Source of the DNA: Heterodera schachtii
Lineage: Eukaryota > Nematoda > Chromadorea > Rhabditida > Heteroderidae
Direction of reading: 5' to 3'
DNA: 64,000 nt
Assembly (NCBI GenBank): GCA_023374025.1
Contig: SIJG01000009.1
Location: forward strand, 2,813,502-2,877,501
Shown here: positions 45,453 through 56,432 of the stretch, piece by piece
Position numbering within the stretch: position 1 is the first letter of the stretch
Layout: every line of letters starts with the position of its first letter
Notes under the pieces: generated by a model
What the model was told of the DNA's origin: nothing
Seen by the model: the letters and a program-made list of their open reading frames with translations, nothing else
Database searches by the model: none
Made by a program: the position numbers and the translations under genes

Positions 45453-45830
45453 TCACCGTATCCAACCAACACTCGACAATTTTCTACAGTACCACCCCAT
45501 CCCCTCAATTGTGCCTGAACGCGCACCAAAGTCGGGAAGTGCAGCAGAGAATGCTGCCACAATGTCCTCATTGCTACAACGGGCATAATTTTGCTGGCAT
45601 TGTTTTGATTTTGGCGTCTCAGAGTGCAAAATGCCATCCGGCACTTTGTCTTTGTGAATTTCCAATCCCGGCAATGTTGGCATTACGGCCGTCGTACTGC
45701 TGCTGACTATGCTTGGGGTTGGGTGGTTGTGCGTTCGACGGCAAAACAGCGCTTGTCGCACCGGCAAATACAATCCGCGAAAAGCACACTTTTGGAGACT
45801 GAACCGACAGCTGAAAATGGGCGAATGATC
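45453..45830 (-). CDS. possible exon(s), unknown protein
   Basis: After a TTTTCAG acceptor near 45812 the minus strand is open in more than one frame. The best candidate reads PTLPGLEIHKDKVPDGILHS, KQCQQNYARCSNEDIVAAFS and GMGWYCRKL. Another frame starts FADCICRCDKRCF, a Cys-rich pattern. I cannot choose between them. Confidence 0.3.
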   Translation of the reverse strand, partial: DHSPIFSCRFSLQKCAFRGLYLPVRQALFCRRTHNHPTPSIVSSSTTAVMPTLPGLEIHKDKVPDGILHSETPKSKQCQQNYARCSNEDIVAAFSAALPDFGARSGTIEGMGWYCRKLSSVGWIR

Positions 45831-45845
45831 GGAAAACGCACTAAG

Positions 45846-46240
45846 TTTTAAAAATTATGAAAGAAAGAAGCCAGTTTTTCGAATTCTAGATGAGAAATTT
45901 TTTATAAAATTTAGCTTATTTTCATATTCGAAAACATTTCAGCATTTTATGTAGATTAGCAACAGGGGTGGAGCAGTGCTGAGTCGAAGCACGAAAAGTG
46001 CAAGGTTGGGCGAAGCACGAAAAAGTGCAAAGTGATGAAATTAAAGCAAAAATAATTATTTTAAATAATAATAATAATAATAATAATTATTATTATTATT
46101 ATTATCTATTTAATTAATGTTTATTTTATAATCTTACACTAACTTGATCAGATCACTCCTTCCTAGTGACCTGGACACCTAAAATACACTGAAAATCGGG
46201 GAAATTTTCGAAATCTCTAGGGGGTTGGGAAATTTTTTTT
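45846..46240. other. intergenic stretch with short repeats
   Basis: GCGAAGCACGAAAAAGTGCAA occurs twice in variant form (45985-46035). A perfect palindrome of (AAT)n/(ATT)n lies at about 46073-46106. Confidence 0.5.
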
Positions 46241-46247
46241 GAGAAAA

Positions 46248-46325
46248 TGGGCAAGCCCAATGGAAAGAGCACAAAATTCTTTACTGATTTGCCTTTTGAA
46301 TAATGGTTCAATTCCCGTCGCATCT
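46248..46325 (+). repeat. tRNA-like remnant
   Basis: AGCCCAATGGAAAGAGC resembles a D arm with box A, and GGTTCAATTCCCG about 45 bp later is a good box B. Acceptor-stem halves do not pair, so I call it a tRNA pseudogene or SINE head rather than a tRNA. Confidence 0.4.
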
Positions 46326-47069
46326 CAGCTATGACACCGTATCGTGTAAAATTTTGTTTCAATTCCCATCATTTCACGATGTCTCATCGTTTTACGATCA
46401 TCTTTTATAAGATGGGAGAAAAAACGTAAATACGACGAAAAATCGTAAATATGATCCAATTCCGTTTCAATTTGATTTGCATGATACTTTGTCAAAATCG
46501 CTTATCCAACATCAAGGTGTCCAATTAGAAAGGCTTCATAAAACTTGAGAATTCTAAAAATTTTCATAAACATACATAATAGGAACAAAATTTAATTTAA
46601 AAATTATGCAGGTGGGCGCGCCAGAGTTCGGATCGGACAAACTCGCTTTCTAAGGACGGGTATACCGGTTTCCAAGAACATAAGTTGGAAAATTCCATTA
46701 AATCCAAGGACATCAAAAAATTGTATCAATGCGATGAAAATGCGGGCCGGGAAGAAATTATAATTTTAAGAATTTCTTTAAAGATTTTGTCTTAAATTGA
46801 TCAATTTTAACGCTTTTTGGGCGTGTTTTTGAACCATATTTTAAAAAAAAAATAGAAATAGAGGTTTCGCTGGTACTGATAGACACAACAAGTGAATTTA
46901 TGTGCAATTTAGTAACAGATTTCGCACCAATAATGCCATAAGTAACTAAAAATTTGATATAAAAATTCAAAAATTGTAAACTTTTGAATTTTTTCTTTCG
47001 ATTATCATTTTCAAGGTCCGTGCCCTTTGTATAAATAATTTAATAATTCAATTTCTTCCTTTGCTGCTG

Positions 47070-47240
47070 TTAATAGTGCTGATGCTTATGGTTGTTAATG
47101 TTGATGATGATGCTTTTGCTTGTTCTGTTCTCGGCTCGTAGTGCCTTTTTTTTAATAAATTTTTCCATTTTATCAATGATTCCCTCAGAAAAGTTGCACA
47201 ATGCCAAAAAGGACAGCACAAGCGAAGAGAAGTTGGCCAT
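47070..47240 (-). CDS. small secreted peptide candidate, 56 residues
   Basis: A short minus-strand frame from ATG (47240) to TAA. It begins MANFSSLVLSFLALCNFSEG, a good signal peptide with likely cleavage after CNFSEG or before it. The mature part is short, basic and then His/Asn-rich (NINNHKHQHY). No introns needed. Too short to assign a family; other exons cannot be excluded. It lies next to two other small secreted-protein genes. Confidence 0.4.
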   Translation of the reverse strand: MANFSSLVLSFLALCNFSEGIIDKMEKFIKKKALRAENRTSKSIIININNHKHQHY

Positions 47241-47560
47241 TCGATTTTAAGAGTAATTATTAATTTTTTCATACGAATGATTATAATTAGCGCTCTAGTT
47301 AAATGCTTGTTTATTTCCTTCGATTTTAATTCGCGTTTTTTAATATGAAAAACATTTTATATTCATGTTTTTTCATATAATCATGTCTAAATAATGAAAA
47401 ATTTAGTGATCGGAGCCGGATTTTTGCCTATTTACTATTTTTATCCACTTAATTTTTATATTGATAAATTTTGTTGCGGTACATAATTTGAATGAGTAAT
47501 ATTTGTTAAATAAAAAGTTGAAATCACAGGAAGGAAAACGAATACAAAAAAGGCATAGAC

Positions 47561-47702
47561 AAATCAATGGAATAATTGGTTGGCATTGGCAACATTTCCT
47601 GGCAAAAAATTTAGGAAAACATTTTCAACACAAATCAATGGAAAAATGGTTGTCATTGGCATCATTTTCGTGCAAAAAATTATGAAGAACATTTCCAATT
47701 TC
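47561..47702 (+). promoter_or_regulatory. 71-bp tandem duplication upstream of the Lys-rich gene
   Basis: Two copies (47561-47631 and 47632-47702), each starting AAATCAATGGAA and containing TTGGCA, TTTCNTGGCAAAAAATT-like and ACATTT, about 80% alike. They end about 85 bp before the ATG at 47787. A promoter role is inferred from position only. Confidence 0.45.
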
Positions 47703-47786
47703 AAAGAAAATAAACGGTTTTTGGAGTAATATAAAAGTCAAAGAAAACCAATTAAAAATCATATTCGAAATATTAAATCATTCAAA

Positions 47787-48452
47787 ATGCGTGCCATTCT
47801 CTTCCTTGCCATGGTTTGCTTGGTGATGGCTGTTATTCTTGAGACAGGTGACCAATTAATTAAAAAATTAAAAAATTTAGAAATTTTAGCCAACTCAAAG
47901 GCAGTGAAAAAAGACAACAAAAAGGTATAAATAAATTGATAATAAATATTAATTTTGAATATGCTTTTAAAGGAGCAGTTGCAACGCCAGCAAAAGGAAA
48001 AATGGCGACGAAAGGAGCAGCGAAATGAGGTAAAGCAGAAAAGAGAGAGAGACTAATTAATAGCAATTAATTAATTAATGAACTAATTGAGGAATTAAAA
48101 AAGACGCAAAATCAAAGGGAAACGGAAAAAAGGACGCCAAAGGCAAAAAGGGTAAGGATTTTGAATATAAAAAAACAAATTTAAAGATTTAATTTTTGAA
48201 TTTTAGACAAAAAAGCTAAGCCAGCCAAAGGGAAAGGAGCGCCTAAAAATGGTAATTATTATTATTAATAATTAAAATTTAAATAATTTAGACAAAAAAT
48301 CCCCAGCTGCCAAAGCCAATGACAAAAAGAGCCCAAGTAAATAATTTAATTCTAATTTCATATTATGCCAATATTGCCAATTTGAAGCCAAACCAATGGC
48401 AGCAGTGAAAGCCGTGCCAAAGGCGGCGGAGAATTTTATGATCGAAAATTAG
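47787..48452 (+). CDS. Lys/Ala-rich secreted protein, 87 residues, five exons
   Basis: Exons 47787-47847, 48104-48151, 48207-48251, 48292-48336 and 48388-48452 all join in phase 1 and end in TAG. Exon 1 is a signal peptide (MRAILFLAMVCLVMAVILET). The mature part is Lys/Ala/Gly/Pro-rich: DAKSKGNGKKDAKGKK, KKAKPAKGKGAPKN, KKSPAAKANDKKSP, then KPMAAVKAVPKAAENF. Three middle exons are 45-48 nt each and similar, as if made by exon duplication. Two further candidate exons (47890-47924 and 47973-48029) have splice sites, but including both shifts the frame and ends at a stop in the last exon, so they may be alternative or decaying. Unknown family; highly basic and extracellular by prediction. Such proteins are common among nematode gland secretions (inference). 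The 3' half is duplicated at 38.4-38.6 kb. Confidence 0.7.
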
Positions 48453-49266
48453 CACATTTTGCGAAATTGCTTCAAATCAGTTATTTTTACAATTTATTCA
48501 ATCATATTGTATTAAATAATGTATTTTTCACCTCCCATTGTCGATTACAATTTTGGGGTGGAAATAAGCAAAACGTAAATTTCAGTGCATTTGGGATTAG
48601 AAAATCTGATTTTTAAAAATTTTTTATGGCACATTTTTCCAAAAAAAAATTTCGGAAATGGGCGAGGGGAAAGAGACCGGCGGTGCCGATAAGCGCCGCC
48701 GGAAAATTTTTTGTAATTTCGTTCTGATTTGTATTCTGACATAAAATTTCAATTATCTTGCTTTTTATATAAACAAATATATTTTTTAAAATAATATTAC
48801 ACATAAGAAACAATCGCTTCGATAGTTCTTCCCTGTTCATTTTTTCCAATATTTTCCATCTATTCTTTTATTTGTGTCCAATTTTTGTGGAAACGGCGGA
48901 GCCAACACAATTTCCGCTCTTGTGAAAGCGAGAGAATGACATGAAAATGAGAGAATGGAGAATCGGGAAAAAGACATGAAGAACGCCCGCCGGGCGAGAG
49001 TGGAAAATTGGCAAAAAAACAAATGGGACGGCGCAGTTGTTTTCTTTCTCTCCCTTAGCAATGGATTTTAGAGGACAAAACGAAAAAACATTTGCCGACA
49101 GATAACAGACGTTTGGCAGCAATTTGAGCGAGAAAAATGCGAGAGAAAGCGGGCAGGGGAATGGTCGTAGGGGAATGGGAGACCACCCAGACGAGAAAAA
49201 CAAATTGGCAATGAACATTGTACGAAACGATGGTGGCCCAATTCAAAGTCCATATTTTGGCTTTTC
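48175..49266. repeat. 1.1-kb block, inverted copy of 37572-38667
   Basis: Contains the last three exons and 3' flank of the Lys-rich gene, so this is likely the source copy. Palindrome copy at 48677-48702. Third partial copy at 40693-41058. Confidence 0.9.
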
Positions 49267-49390
49267 CTTCAATTATTAAAACATTGCACAAGGCTAAATA
49301 AGTCTTTTTGATACAAAAATGCACTTTCTATTTATTATTTTATAAAAACTAATATTTAAAATTAAGAGCTTTATAAATATATTGGCTAAT

Positions 49391-52300
49391 ATGTCACAAT
49401 TTTCAACAATAATTTTGTAAGAAAATTATTATTTTTTTAATTTAATATTAAAAAAAATTTAGCCTTGCTTCATTGTTAGTTGTACAGGGTTTAAAGTTCG
49501 AAGGTAAAATTCTGGAAATCCCCTTGTAGTTTAAAAATTCATCTATTTAAAATTTGAAATTTAGGTGGCATTTCTACGGAGTGTACTGAAGTGTTCGAAA
49601 GCCCACCAGCTCCGTCGCAATATGATAGGCTGGGTAAGAAAAGATATTTAGTTATTTATTTATTTTTTAAATTTGTTGCAAAGGACAGATTGCTTTTTTT
49701 CAAAATTTAATAATACAGAATGTCAAATAGTTTTATGAATTATTCACAATGAATTTAACTATTTTAAAATCTTTTTTCTTTTCAAAATTCATTCAATTTG
49801 TTCACGCGGGATCCCGTCCCGCAAAAAATTTTGAGTTTCAATAACCGCACCGGATGCGCAAATTTATAAATTCCATGCTCTTGTTTTTACTGCCCCAACT
49901 CGTTTTTATTACTCCAATTCATTATATAGGTAGAAATGCGAAAATCGTGGTTGATGAAATTTCAAATATTTTTGACATATCAAATAATAGAGAAATCGGG
50001 CGATGTTTCTGAAAAATTACGATGTATTATTGTAAAAGTCTCTTTTTATATTTATATAAAATGTAATGTAAGGTTGTTTGAATATTAAAATTATTCAAAT
50101 TGACAATAAAAAAATACTTTTGATAAATTAGTGAATAATTTCAAGTAAAATACTTCGAAATTGAAGGGTTTAGCCCTATTTTTTCCTGAGCTCCCAGTGG
50201 CCTGAAACTCACGAAAAACATTTTTTTTTTGTGGTTGTTAAGCTGCTTTTCGAGTTATTAGAGCCGATTTTCTAGGTTTTTATTTTTATAGCCTAAAAAG
50301 CGAAAAATTTTGAAAAAACCTATTTTAATCTATTTTGGTTTTGCACAAAATTTATTAATAAAAATATAACAAAAATGGTAAAACACTTCCCCCCTAAAAA
50401 TCGACCTAAATTTTTTTTTAGAAAAACACACTCATAAGTAGGGCTGCGATTTTTAGGCACAAAAAATCGCGAATTGGCATCTAAAAGGGCAGAAAAATCT
50501 CAAAATAGGCATTAAATAAACATAAAATCCTCGAATAGGCACTAAAATAGGCAAAAAAAGATTCTTTATTAAATTAACATTTTTAGGTAGCAAAACACGT
50601 AAAAACTTAATCAAAAAACTTAAATTTGCTTATATTCAATCGTTTTAAAGTTTTTTCGAATAAGGACACAAAAATTTTTCTCAAGAAAAAATAATTAATT
50701 TTTGGGGATCAGTTTTTGTGAAAAATTTTTTCAATTCTTAGTTGTATTTCCCAAAATTTTCGGGTCGATTCTTAGGGTGTGTATTTTCCATTCTTATTAC
50801 ATTTTTGTTAAAGATTTTTTCGAAAATCCTAAAAAGGCGCCAAAAATGGCGAAATAAGCATTAAACAAAAAAGACCAAATATGTAGGCAAAATTAGGCAT
50901 TATAGAAGTCATCGTAGACACCCCAAACCAAGCAGAAAATACGTTTTTCGTGCTTATCTGTGCGTATTAAGTGCCAGAAATTTTAGGTATTTCCCTAAAA
51001 ATCGCAGCCCTACTTATAAAAAATGAAAAATTTCTCAACTCATCCAGAAAATTTATTTATTTATTTTCTTGACAAAAATTTGTGGTTTTAAAAATAATTT
51101 AGCTCAATATTGTTTTGGCCTAATTTCTTTTAAAGTTAATTTGGTCATTTTACACCCTTTGATTTTTTAGTGCCTATTTTCCATTTTTAGAGACTATTTT
51201 TGGAGTTTTTAGGACCTAATGCCTACCTATTTTAGCCGTTTTTAGAGCCTAAAATTGTGTCTCTTGTTATAACTATCTTATTTTAAGCGCCTTTTTGTGT
51301 CGAAGGATCGGTCAACTCATTGGGAATTGAGGATCGTTTCAGCAAAAAGAAATGCGACGCATTGTTGGGCGAATTTTACTGCTACTTTCTCGACTGTGAA
51401 AAGGGTAATGTTTGTATAAAATTGAAAAATAATCCGAAACGGGCAAAAAAATAGTAAAATATACAAAATATTTCATAAGTTATTAATGAGTAAATAAAAA
51501 AGTCATAAATATTAATGCTTATTTGTAGGGATGGGATTTTATGTTTTTACGTATTTTTTGCTTCTTACTTATGGCAAGAGAAAGCAACTTATAAAAGCAA
51601 AAACATATTATGGCATCTTGGCACACAAAACATATTGCTAAGGCTGGGAATTTAAGTCACAAAAAATCTTCAAAAAGTCGAATAAAAAAGTCATAAAAAG
51701 TCTCAAAAAAGTCCCGAAAAATTAGGCGAAAGTTAAAAAAACCCATTTTTAATAATTTATAGAATAACATTTTTTATCGTATTTTTAGGCACTTAATTTT
51801 ATAAATAGGTACCTAAATAGGCACAAAAATAGGTGCTTCCAGCAATTAAGAAAAAATTCATCCATGTTTCATTGCTTTTTTATCGATCGAAATTTTATTT
51901 TTCGGCATTTTCTTCGCTAAAATTCAAATTTTGCCTCAAAAAGTCAAAAAAAATCACGAAAAAAGTCGCAAAAACTCCAAAAAAGTCATAAAAATCCCAA
52001 AAGTATAAAAAAATCAAAAAAGTCAAAAAAAATGCATGTTAGAAGCTTCAAACAAACTTTAGAACACTTTTAAAGCCATTTTAAGACCAGTTAGAGTCAG
52101 CAAAAAAATCATTTGACTTACATTTCCAGCCCTACATATTGCACATATTTGGGCTATTTTTGAATTTTTAGCAAAATTTAGGCATTTTTTGGAAAAATCT
52201 GTACGAAAAACTCAATAAAATTGAAAAATATAGCCCTTAAATCAACTTTCTTGCCTTTTCTTATAGTATTTTCAAAATTTATTTATTTTTTTTCAATTTT

Positions 52301-53022
52301 ATTTAGAGAAAAAAGACCAAATTTACCATAGAACACCTCGAAACGTAATTGATTTGCGATTATGCCGGCGAAAATGATAAAAAAATAAGATAATTTGGGT
52401 TTTTTTTGCATAAAAGTGGTTTTTCCTATTTTTAACATATTTTCGCACATTTTGGCATTTTTTTGGGTTTTTAGCACATATTTCAGGATTTTTAGCACAT
52501 AAATTCCTATCCCTACTTTGCCTTGGTCAGTGGATTGAGTGAGCTAAAAATCTTCACCAAAGCAAAAAATTTTAACGTAGAAATGTTATTTTGAGCCCCT
52601 TTCTTCATAGCATATGCGCAGAAAAAATATACAAAATCATACAAATCATAACCCTAATGATAACCTGGAATATAGGTTGTTTGGTGCCAGATAGTTTCAA
52701 AAAGTGCAAATTCAGATAATTGCTACCCACCACGGATTATTTTTTGAAAATTCATATAACCTGGAAAAATCTGAACAATGCATTATAAGTTGGTCACCGT
52801 AGACCCATTTTAATTCGATACTTTATAATTAAATTTTATTTCTATTTAATAAGCTTGAATGTTTTGTTCATCCCAATTTAAGACGGCCATAAAGAATGGG
52901 GCTGTACGGTGCTTCATGGACCAGAGCATTGCAACGCGATAAACAAAAGGTTTAACGCACGTTGCAAATGCAGTTACGGAGAGAAGAACGAAGTCATGCC
53001 ATTCCCATTTCCGCCAGAATAG
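49391..53022 (+). CDS. eight-cysteine secreted protein, 124 residues, five exons
   Basis: Exons 49391-49416, 49463-49503, 49565-49633, 51306-51404 and 52883-53022 (375 nt) join in one frame, every intron is GT...AG, and the last exon ends in TAG. The first two exons form a signal peptide (MSQFSTIIFLASLLVVQG, split by a 46-nt intron). The mature part has eight cysteines: STECTEVFESPPAPSQYD, FSKKKCDALLGEFYCYFLDC, KEWGCTVLHGPEHCNAINKR and FNARCKCSYGEKN, with a Pro/Phe tail (MPFPFPPE). Four disulfides are plausible. No free-standing long ORF betrays this gene. Introns 3 and 4 are about 1.5-1.7 kb and full of repeats, including a hAT-like MITE. Family not recognised; a secreted effector-like or venom-allergen-unlike small protein. 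Function unknown. Confidence 0.78.
50439..51012. mobile_element. hAT-like MITE with TAGGGCTGCG ends
   Basis: Ends TAGGGCTGCGATTTTTAGG and, inverted, CCTAAAAATCGCAGCCCTA. Flanks CTCATAAG and CTTATAAA agree at 6 of 8, so the duplication has decayed. Same end family as 35071-35985. Relatives of its right half are seen near 29470-29545 and, reversed, at 62954-63015. Lies in intron 3 of the Cys-rich gene. Confidence 0.7.
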
Positions 53023-54577
53023 TAAGAAATTAATAAAAAGAATTTTAATTCAAATAAATAATATAAAGAATTCACCACTTTAGAGATTTTTTAGTAAAAT
53101 TAATAAAATTTAAAAAATTTGTCTTTAATTTTGAAAAAGTTATTCACAATAATTTGTTTTTAATTTCGCATTTCTTCTAAAATATGTTTAAATGATTCAT
53201 GATTAGCGATCCAAAATACCATACGAACAATATTTCAGGATTTTGGATATGACAAAAAATACAGCAAACCAAAAGGGTCCCATCTAAACCAAAAAGACAT
53301 ACAGAAATTATCGATAGGGTAGCAAACCTGAGCTGAGCACCACCGGGAATTTTGACAAAACCGGGACCGGGATTTTTCGTGTTGAAAAACAGGACCTTTT
53401 GGCTGGGAAAACCGGGAAAAAATTGGGACTTGTCCTTACTCATCTGTACGTTTTTTCAGTACCAGTCCCGGTACCGCTCAGGTCTACTTAGTAGGGATGA
53501 ATTTTTAGGCAAAAGCCTATTTTTTTCCTGAGTTCCCCGTGACCTGAACTCACGAAAAACAAGTTTTTTTTGGGCTGTTGTTAAGTTATTTTAACTAAAT
53601 TTTTTTAAATACACCCCTAAAAATCGACCTAAATTTTTTTTTAAATACACCCAAAAGAAATGAAAAATTTCTCAAAAACTCATCCAGAAAATTTATTTAT
53701 TTATTTTCTTGTCAAAAATTTGTGGTTTTAAAAAATAATTTAGCTCAATATTGATTTAGCCTAATTTTTTTAAAGTTAATTTTGTCATTTTACACCCTTT
53801 GATTTTTTAGTGCCTATTTTCCATTTTTAGAGACTATTTTTGGGGTTTTTTAGGACCTAAAGCCTACCTATTTTGGCGGTTTTTCGAAAAAATATCATCC
53901 ATATTACTTAGTATTAAAAAATAGATCATTATGTCAAAAAACTTTCAAAGAAAATGAACAAAAATGAAGAATTTTTGGCCAGAAACAAACCAGTAAAAAC
54001 CGGCCAAAAATCACCGGTTCCGTACCAAGTTGACATTTCCAGAAGCATCTGGTTTCTGGGGGTACGGTCTCTCAAAAACCGGTCAAACCAGAACATCCGC
54101 AAAATAGATTTTTCAAAAAATCACCGCTAAACCCGTAACCCTGCCTGGCCCGGCCCGGCTCGGTTTCTACAAAAAATAATTTCAAAAAGTTGAAAATTAT
54201 AATTCATTTGTAAGTCAACCAGTAATATTAGCATACGCACTTTTGATATTTCAATTCAAATATAATTTATCTTTAAGTTACTTAGCTGAAGAGTCAGATG
54301 AGTCGAACAGTTCCGAATAAAGCGATGCGCATAATTTTTCATAGAAAGATGTGTGTAAAATAGCGATTTTGATTAATTTTTCTTCGAATTTATTTATTTG
54401 TTTTTATGTGAATGAATAAATTTGAAACAATAATACATAAATAGGGATCCGACCATATGATTTCACAAAATCTAAACTCATTTCGTCGCAAATTTTCAAC
54501 AAAATTGTTGAAAATTTTCTTGGTACTGTATATCAGCCCACCGGACCAGCTTCCACCTTAATAACTCTAAAAAATGG
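53023..54577. other. repeat-rich intergenic stretch
   Basis: Includes a small fold-back of GGGACCGGGA text between ACCTGAGC (53328) and GCTCAGGT (53486), and a copy of the ACACCCCTAAAAATCGACC phrase also seen at 50390. No gene recognised. Confidence 0.45.
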
Positions 54578-54585
54578 ATTCAAAA

Positions 54586-55317
54586 TAGGGTTGCTCCCCG
54601 AGCCCTCGGGGGGCAAAAAGTCGGGGGCCGGGGACCTCGGGGGGCGACATGTCGGGGGTCGGGGCGGGGAGGAGCTCAATTGTCGGGGATCGGGGAATGA
54701 CCAAATTTTATTTTAACCCAAAAAAATCATTTTTTTTCTTTTTAAATGCTCGTAAATGTTCATTTTTTTCCGGCAACGCCTGTCGTCACCGCCTGCCTTC
54801 CGCCCCGCTTGTTCCCAAAATTCATTAAAAAAATGTGCCGCAAAAATTTTTTTTTGAATGATTTTTTTGAACAATTGTATTTTAATTAGTGCGAAGCGGG
54901 ACCGGGAATTTTGAGCAAAACCGGGACCGGGACTTGCCGGGATCTGAGAAGTCGGGACCGGGACCTCGATAGAAAAAGAAAATTTAAAATAACTTTTTTC
55001 TGTAGAGGGATTGAACCAGGGAAAAGAAGAAGGGAAAGTCAACGAGACTAACCACTAGGCCATCTGCACAATGCCCGTACAACTTTTAAAGAATATATTT
55101 ATGCTTATTTTTTAATTTTTTCCTTTATCCAATTTTCATCTATAATTTTTCACTCAGACCCCCATTCCCCGAATTATGTCGGGGAGTCGGGGGGCAAAAA
55201 GTCGGGGGCCGGGGACCACGGGGATCGACATGTCGGGTGTCGGGGCGGGGAATAGGCCCAAAAATGTCGGGGATCGGGGTCGGGGACCGGGGAGCTCGGG
55301 GACGGGGAGCAACCCTA
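54586..55317. mobile_element. hAT-like MITE, TAGGGTTG family, 8-bp target duplication
   Basis: Ends TAGGGTTGCTCCCCGAG and, inverted, GGGGAGCAACCCTA, flanked by ATTCAAAA at 54578-54585 and 55318-55325. GTCGGGG arrays at both sides, a degenerate palindrome at 54770-54795, GGGACCGGGA text at 54897-54970, and a tRNA-like segment on the minus strand at 55010-55072. A composite of several repeat types within one target duplication. Confidence 0.9.
55010..55072 (-). repeat. tRNA-derived sequence inside the MITE
   Basis: On the minus strand, ATGGCCTAGTGGTTAG (box A) and GGTTCAATCCCTC (box B) lie about 35 bp apart, as in a tRNA. The T arm pairs poorly and the acceptor stem is not evident. Probably the head of a SINE captured by the element. 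Partial copy at 35503. Confidence 0.55.
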
Positions 55318-55631
55318 ATTCAAAAAAGCAAAAGTTGTTTTTGGATAAATTAAGCAAATATAAATTCTTATTGTTTTCCTCTGAATTTCTTAGTTTTTGG
55401 TTGCAGTATTTAAAAAAAAGTGGATGGGCCAGTTAAACAAATTTAGAGAAAATTGCGGAGAAGCTGAAAAATGAACATATCCCAAGGGGCTTTATTTTCC
55501 AATCCCTGTAATGAGTTCATAAAAGTTCCTTCCTTTTTGGGGTTACCTGTACCAAATGATATCCGTTTTGCATTACTTCTGTATTTTGTTCGTATTTTCA
55601 ATTAGTTTAAATTGATAAGAAATGGAAAATA

Positions 55632-56254
55632 TTGATCATATGACCCAGAACCCAAATATATAACAATCGGTAGCTCTCGGTCTATAATGGAAGACTCTGA
55701 AAAATTTTTTTTGCGGAAACGAATCCCTGAAGAGTTACAGATCGGTGATTGAAATGGCCAGATCGCTTTGGGAATGAAACGTCCCTTGACTTAAAAGAAT
55801 GGAATGCGACAAAATACATATAATCGATCCCGCACGGTCTGCTAATCATGGATCCAAAGGATTTTGGATAAAAAAAATTTGACATGCGTTGTGGCTCAAA
55901 AACGTTTAACCTTTTTAACCGGTTCAGTCAAAAAAGCAAAAATTCGTCAAATTTGAAAAATTGAATTTTGCTTATTGCGCTAGAAACCAGCGCACACTCG
56001 ATTACGGCGGCCAATAGGTGTGGCGAGACTACAGGCTACATAAGAAGTTCGGTTGGTACCTATTTGGTCGCAATTTCATGCGTTTAAGGCTATGGACGGT
56101 TTAGTCCCAAAGCGATTTGGCAATTTCAGTCCCGGGTCTAATATTTCAGGGATTGGTTTCCATAAAAAGTACTTGCGGTTTCTTCTATTAAAGACCGAGA
56201 ACTATCGATTGCTATATATTTTGGCCATTTTTGGCTCTGGGCCATATGATTAAT
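55632..56254. repeat. large imperfect fold-back repeat
   Basis: Arms of about 200 bp: TATTGATCATATGACCCAGA at the left against TCTGGGCCATATGATTAATA at the right, and CAATCGGTAGCTCTCGGTCT against AGACCGAGAACTATCGATTG. The central part is unique. No coding capacity trusted. Confidence 0.65.
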
Positions 56255-56394
56255 ATTTACATAAGAAATTTGTGATGCTGAACACTCATTTGCGTTTAAA
56301 TAATGGAAAGGTGAAAAGTCAAATTTGTAATCAATTTCCAGCAGAAATGGCACAAATAAGCTACACAAAATTAGTTGGCAAAATGGACAGAATT

Positions 56395-56432
56395 GTTGAG
56401 AGAGAAAGAGAGAAAGAGAGAGAGAGAGAGAG
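56395..56432. repeat. (GA)n microsatellite
   Basis: GAGAGAGAAAGAGAGAAAG followed by more GA units. Confidence 0.9.

Noticed and set aside
46248..46325. Functional tRNA gene
   Set aside because: Box A and box B are recognisable, but acceptor and anticodon stems do not pair convincingly.
37621..49218. Identical 116-residue open frames at 37621, 41062 (minus) and 49218 (minus)
   Set aside because: They are repeated only because the DNA block is duplicated. The frame has no domain and overlaps GA/CT-biased sequence; identity reflects recent copying, not selection.
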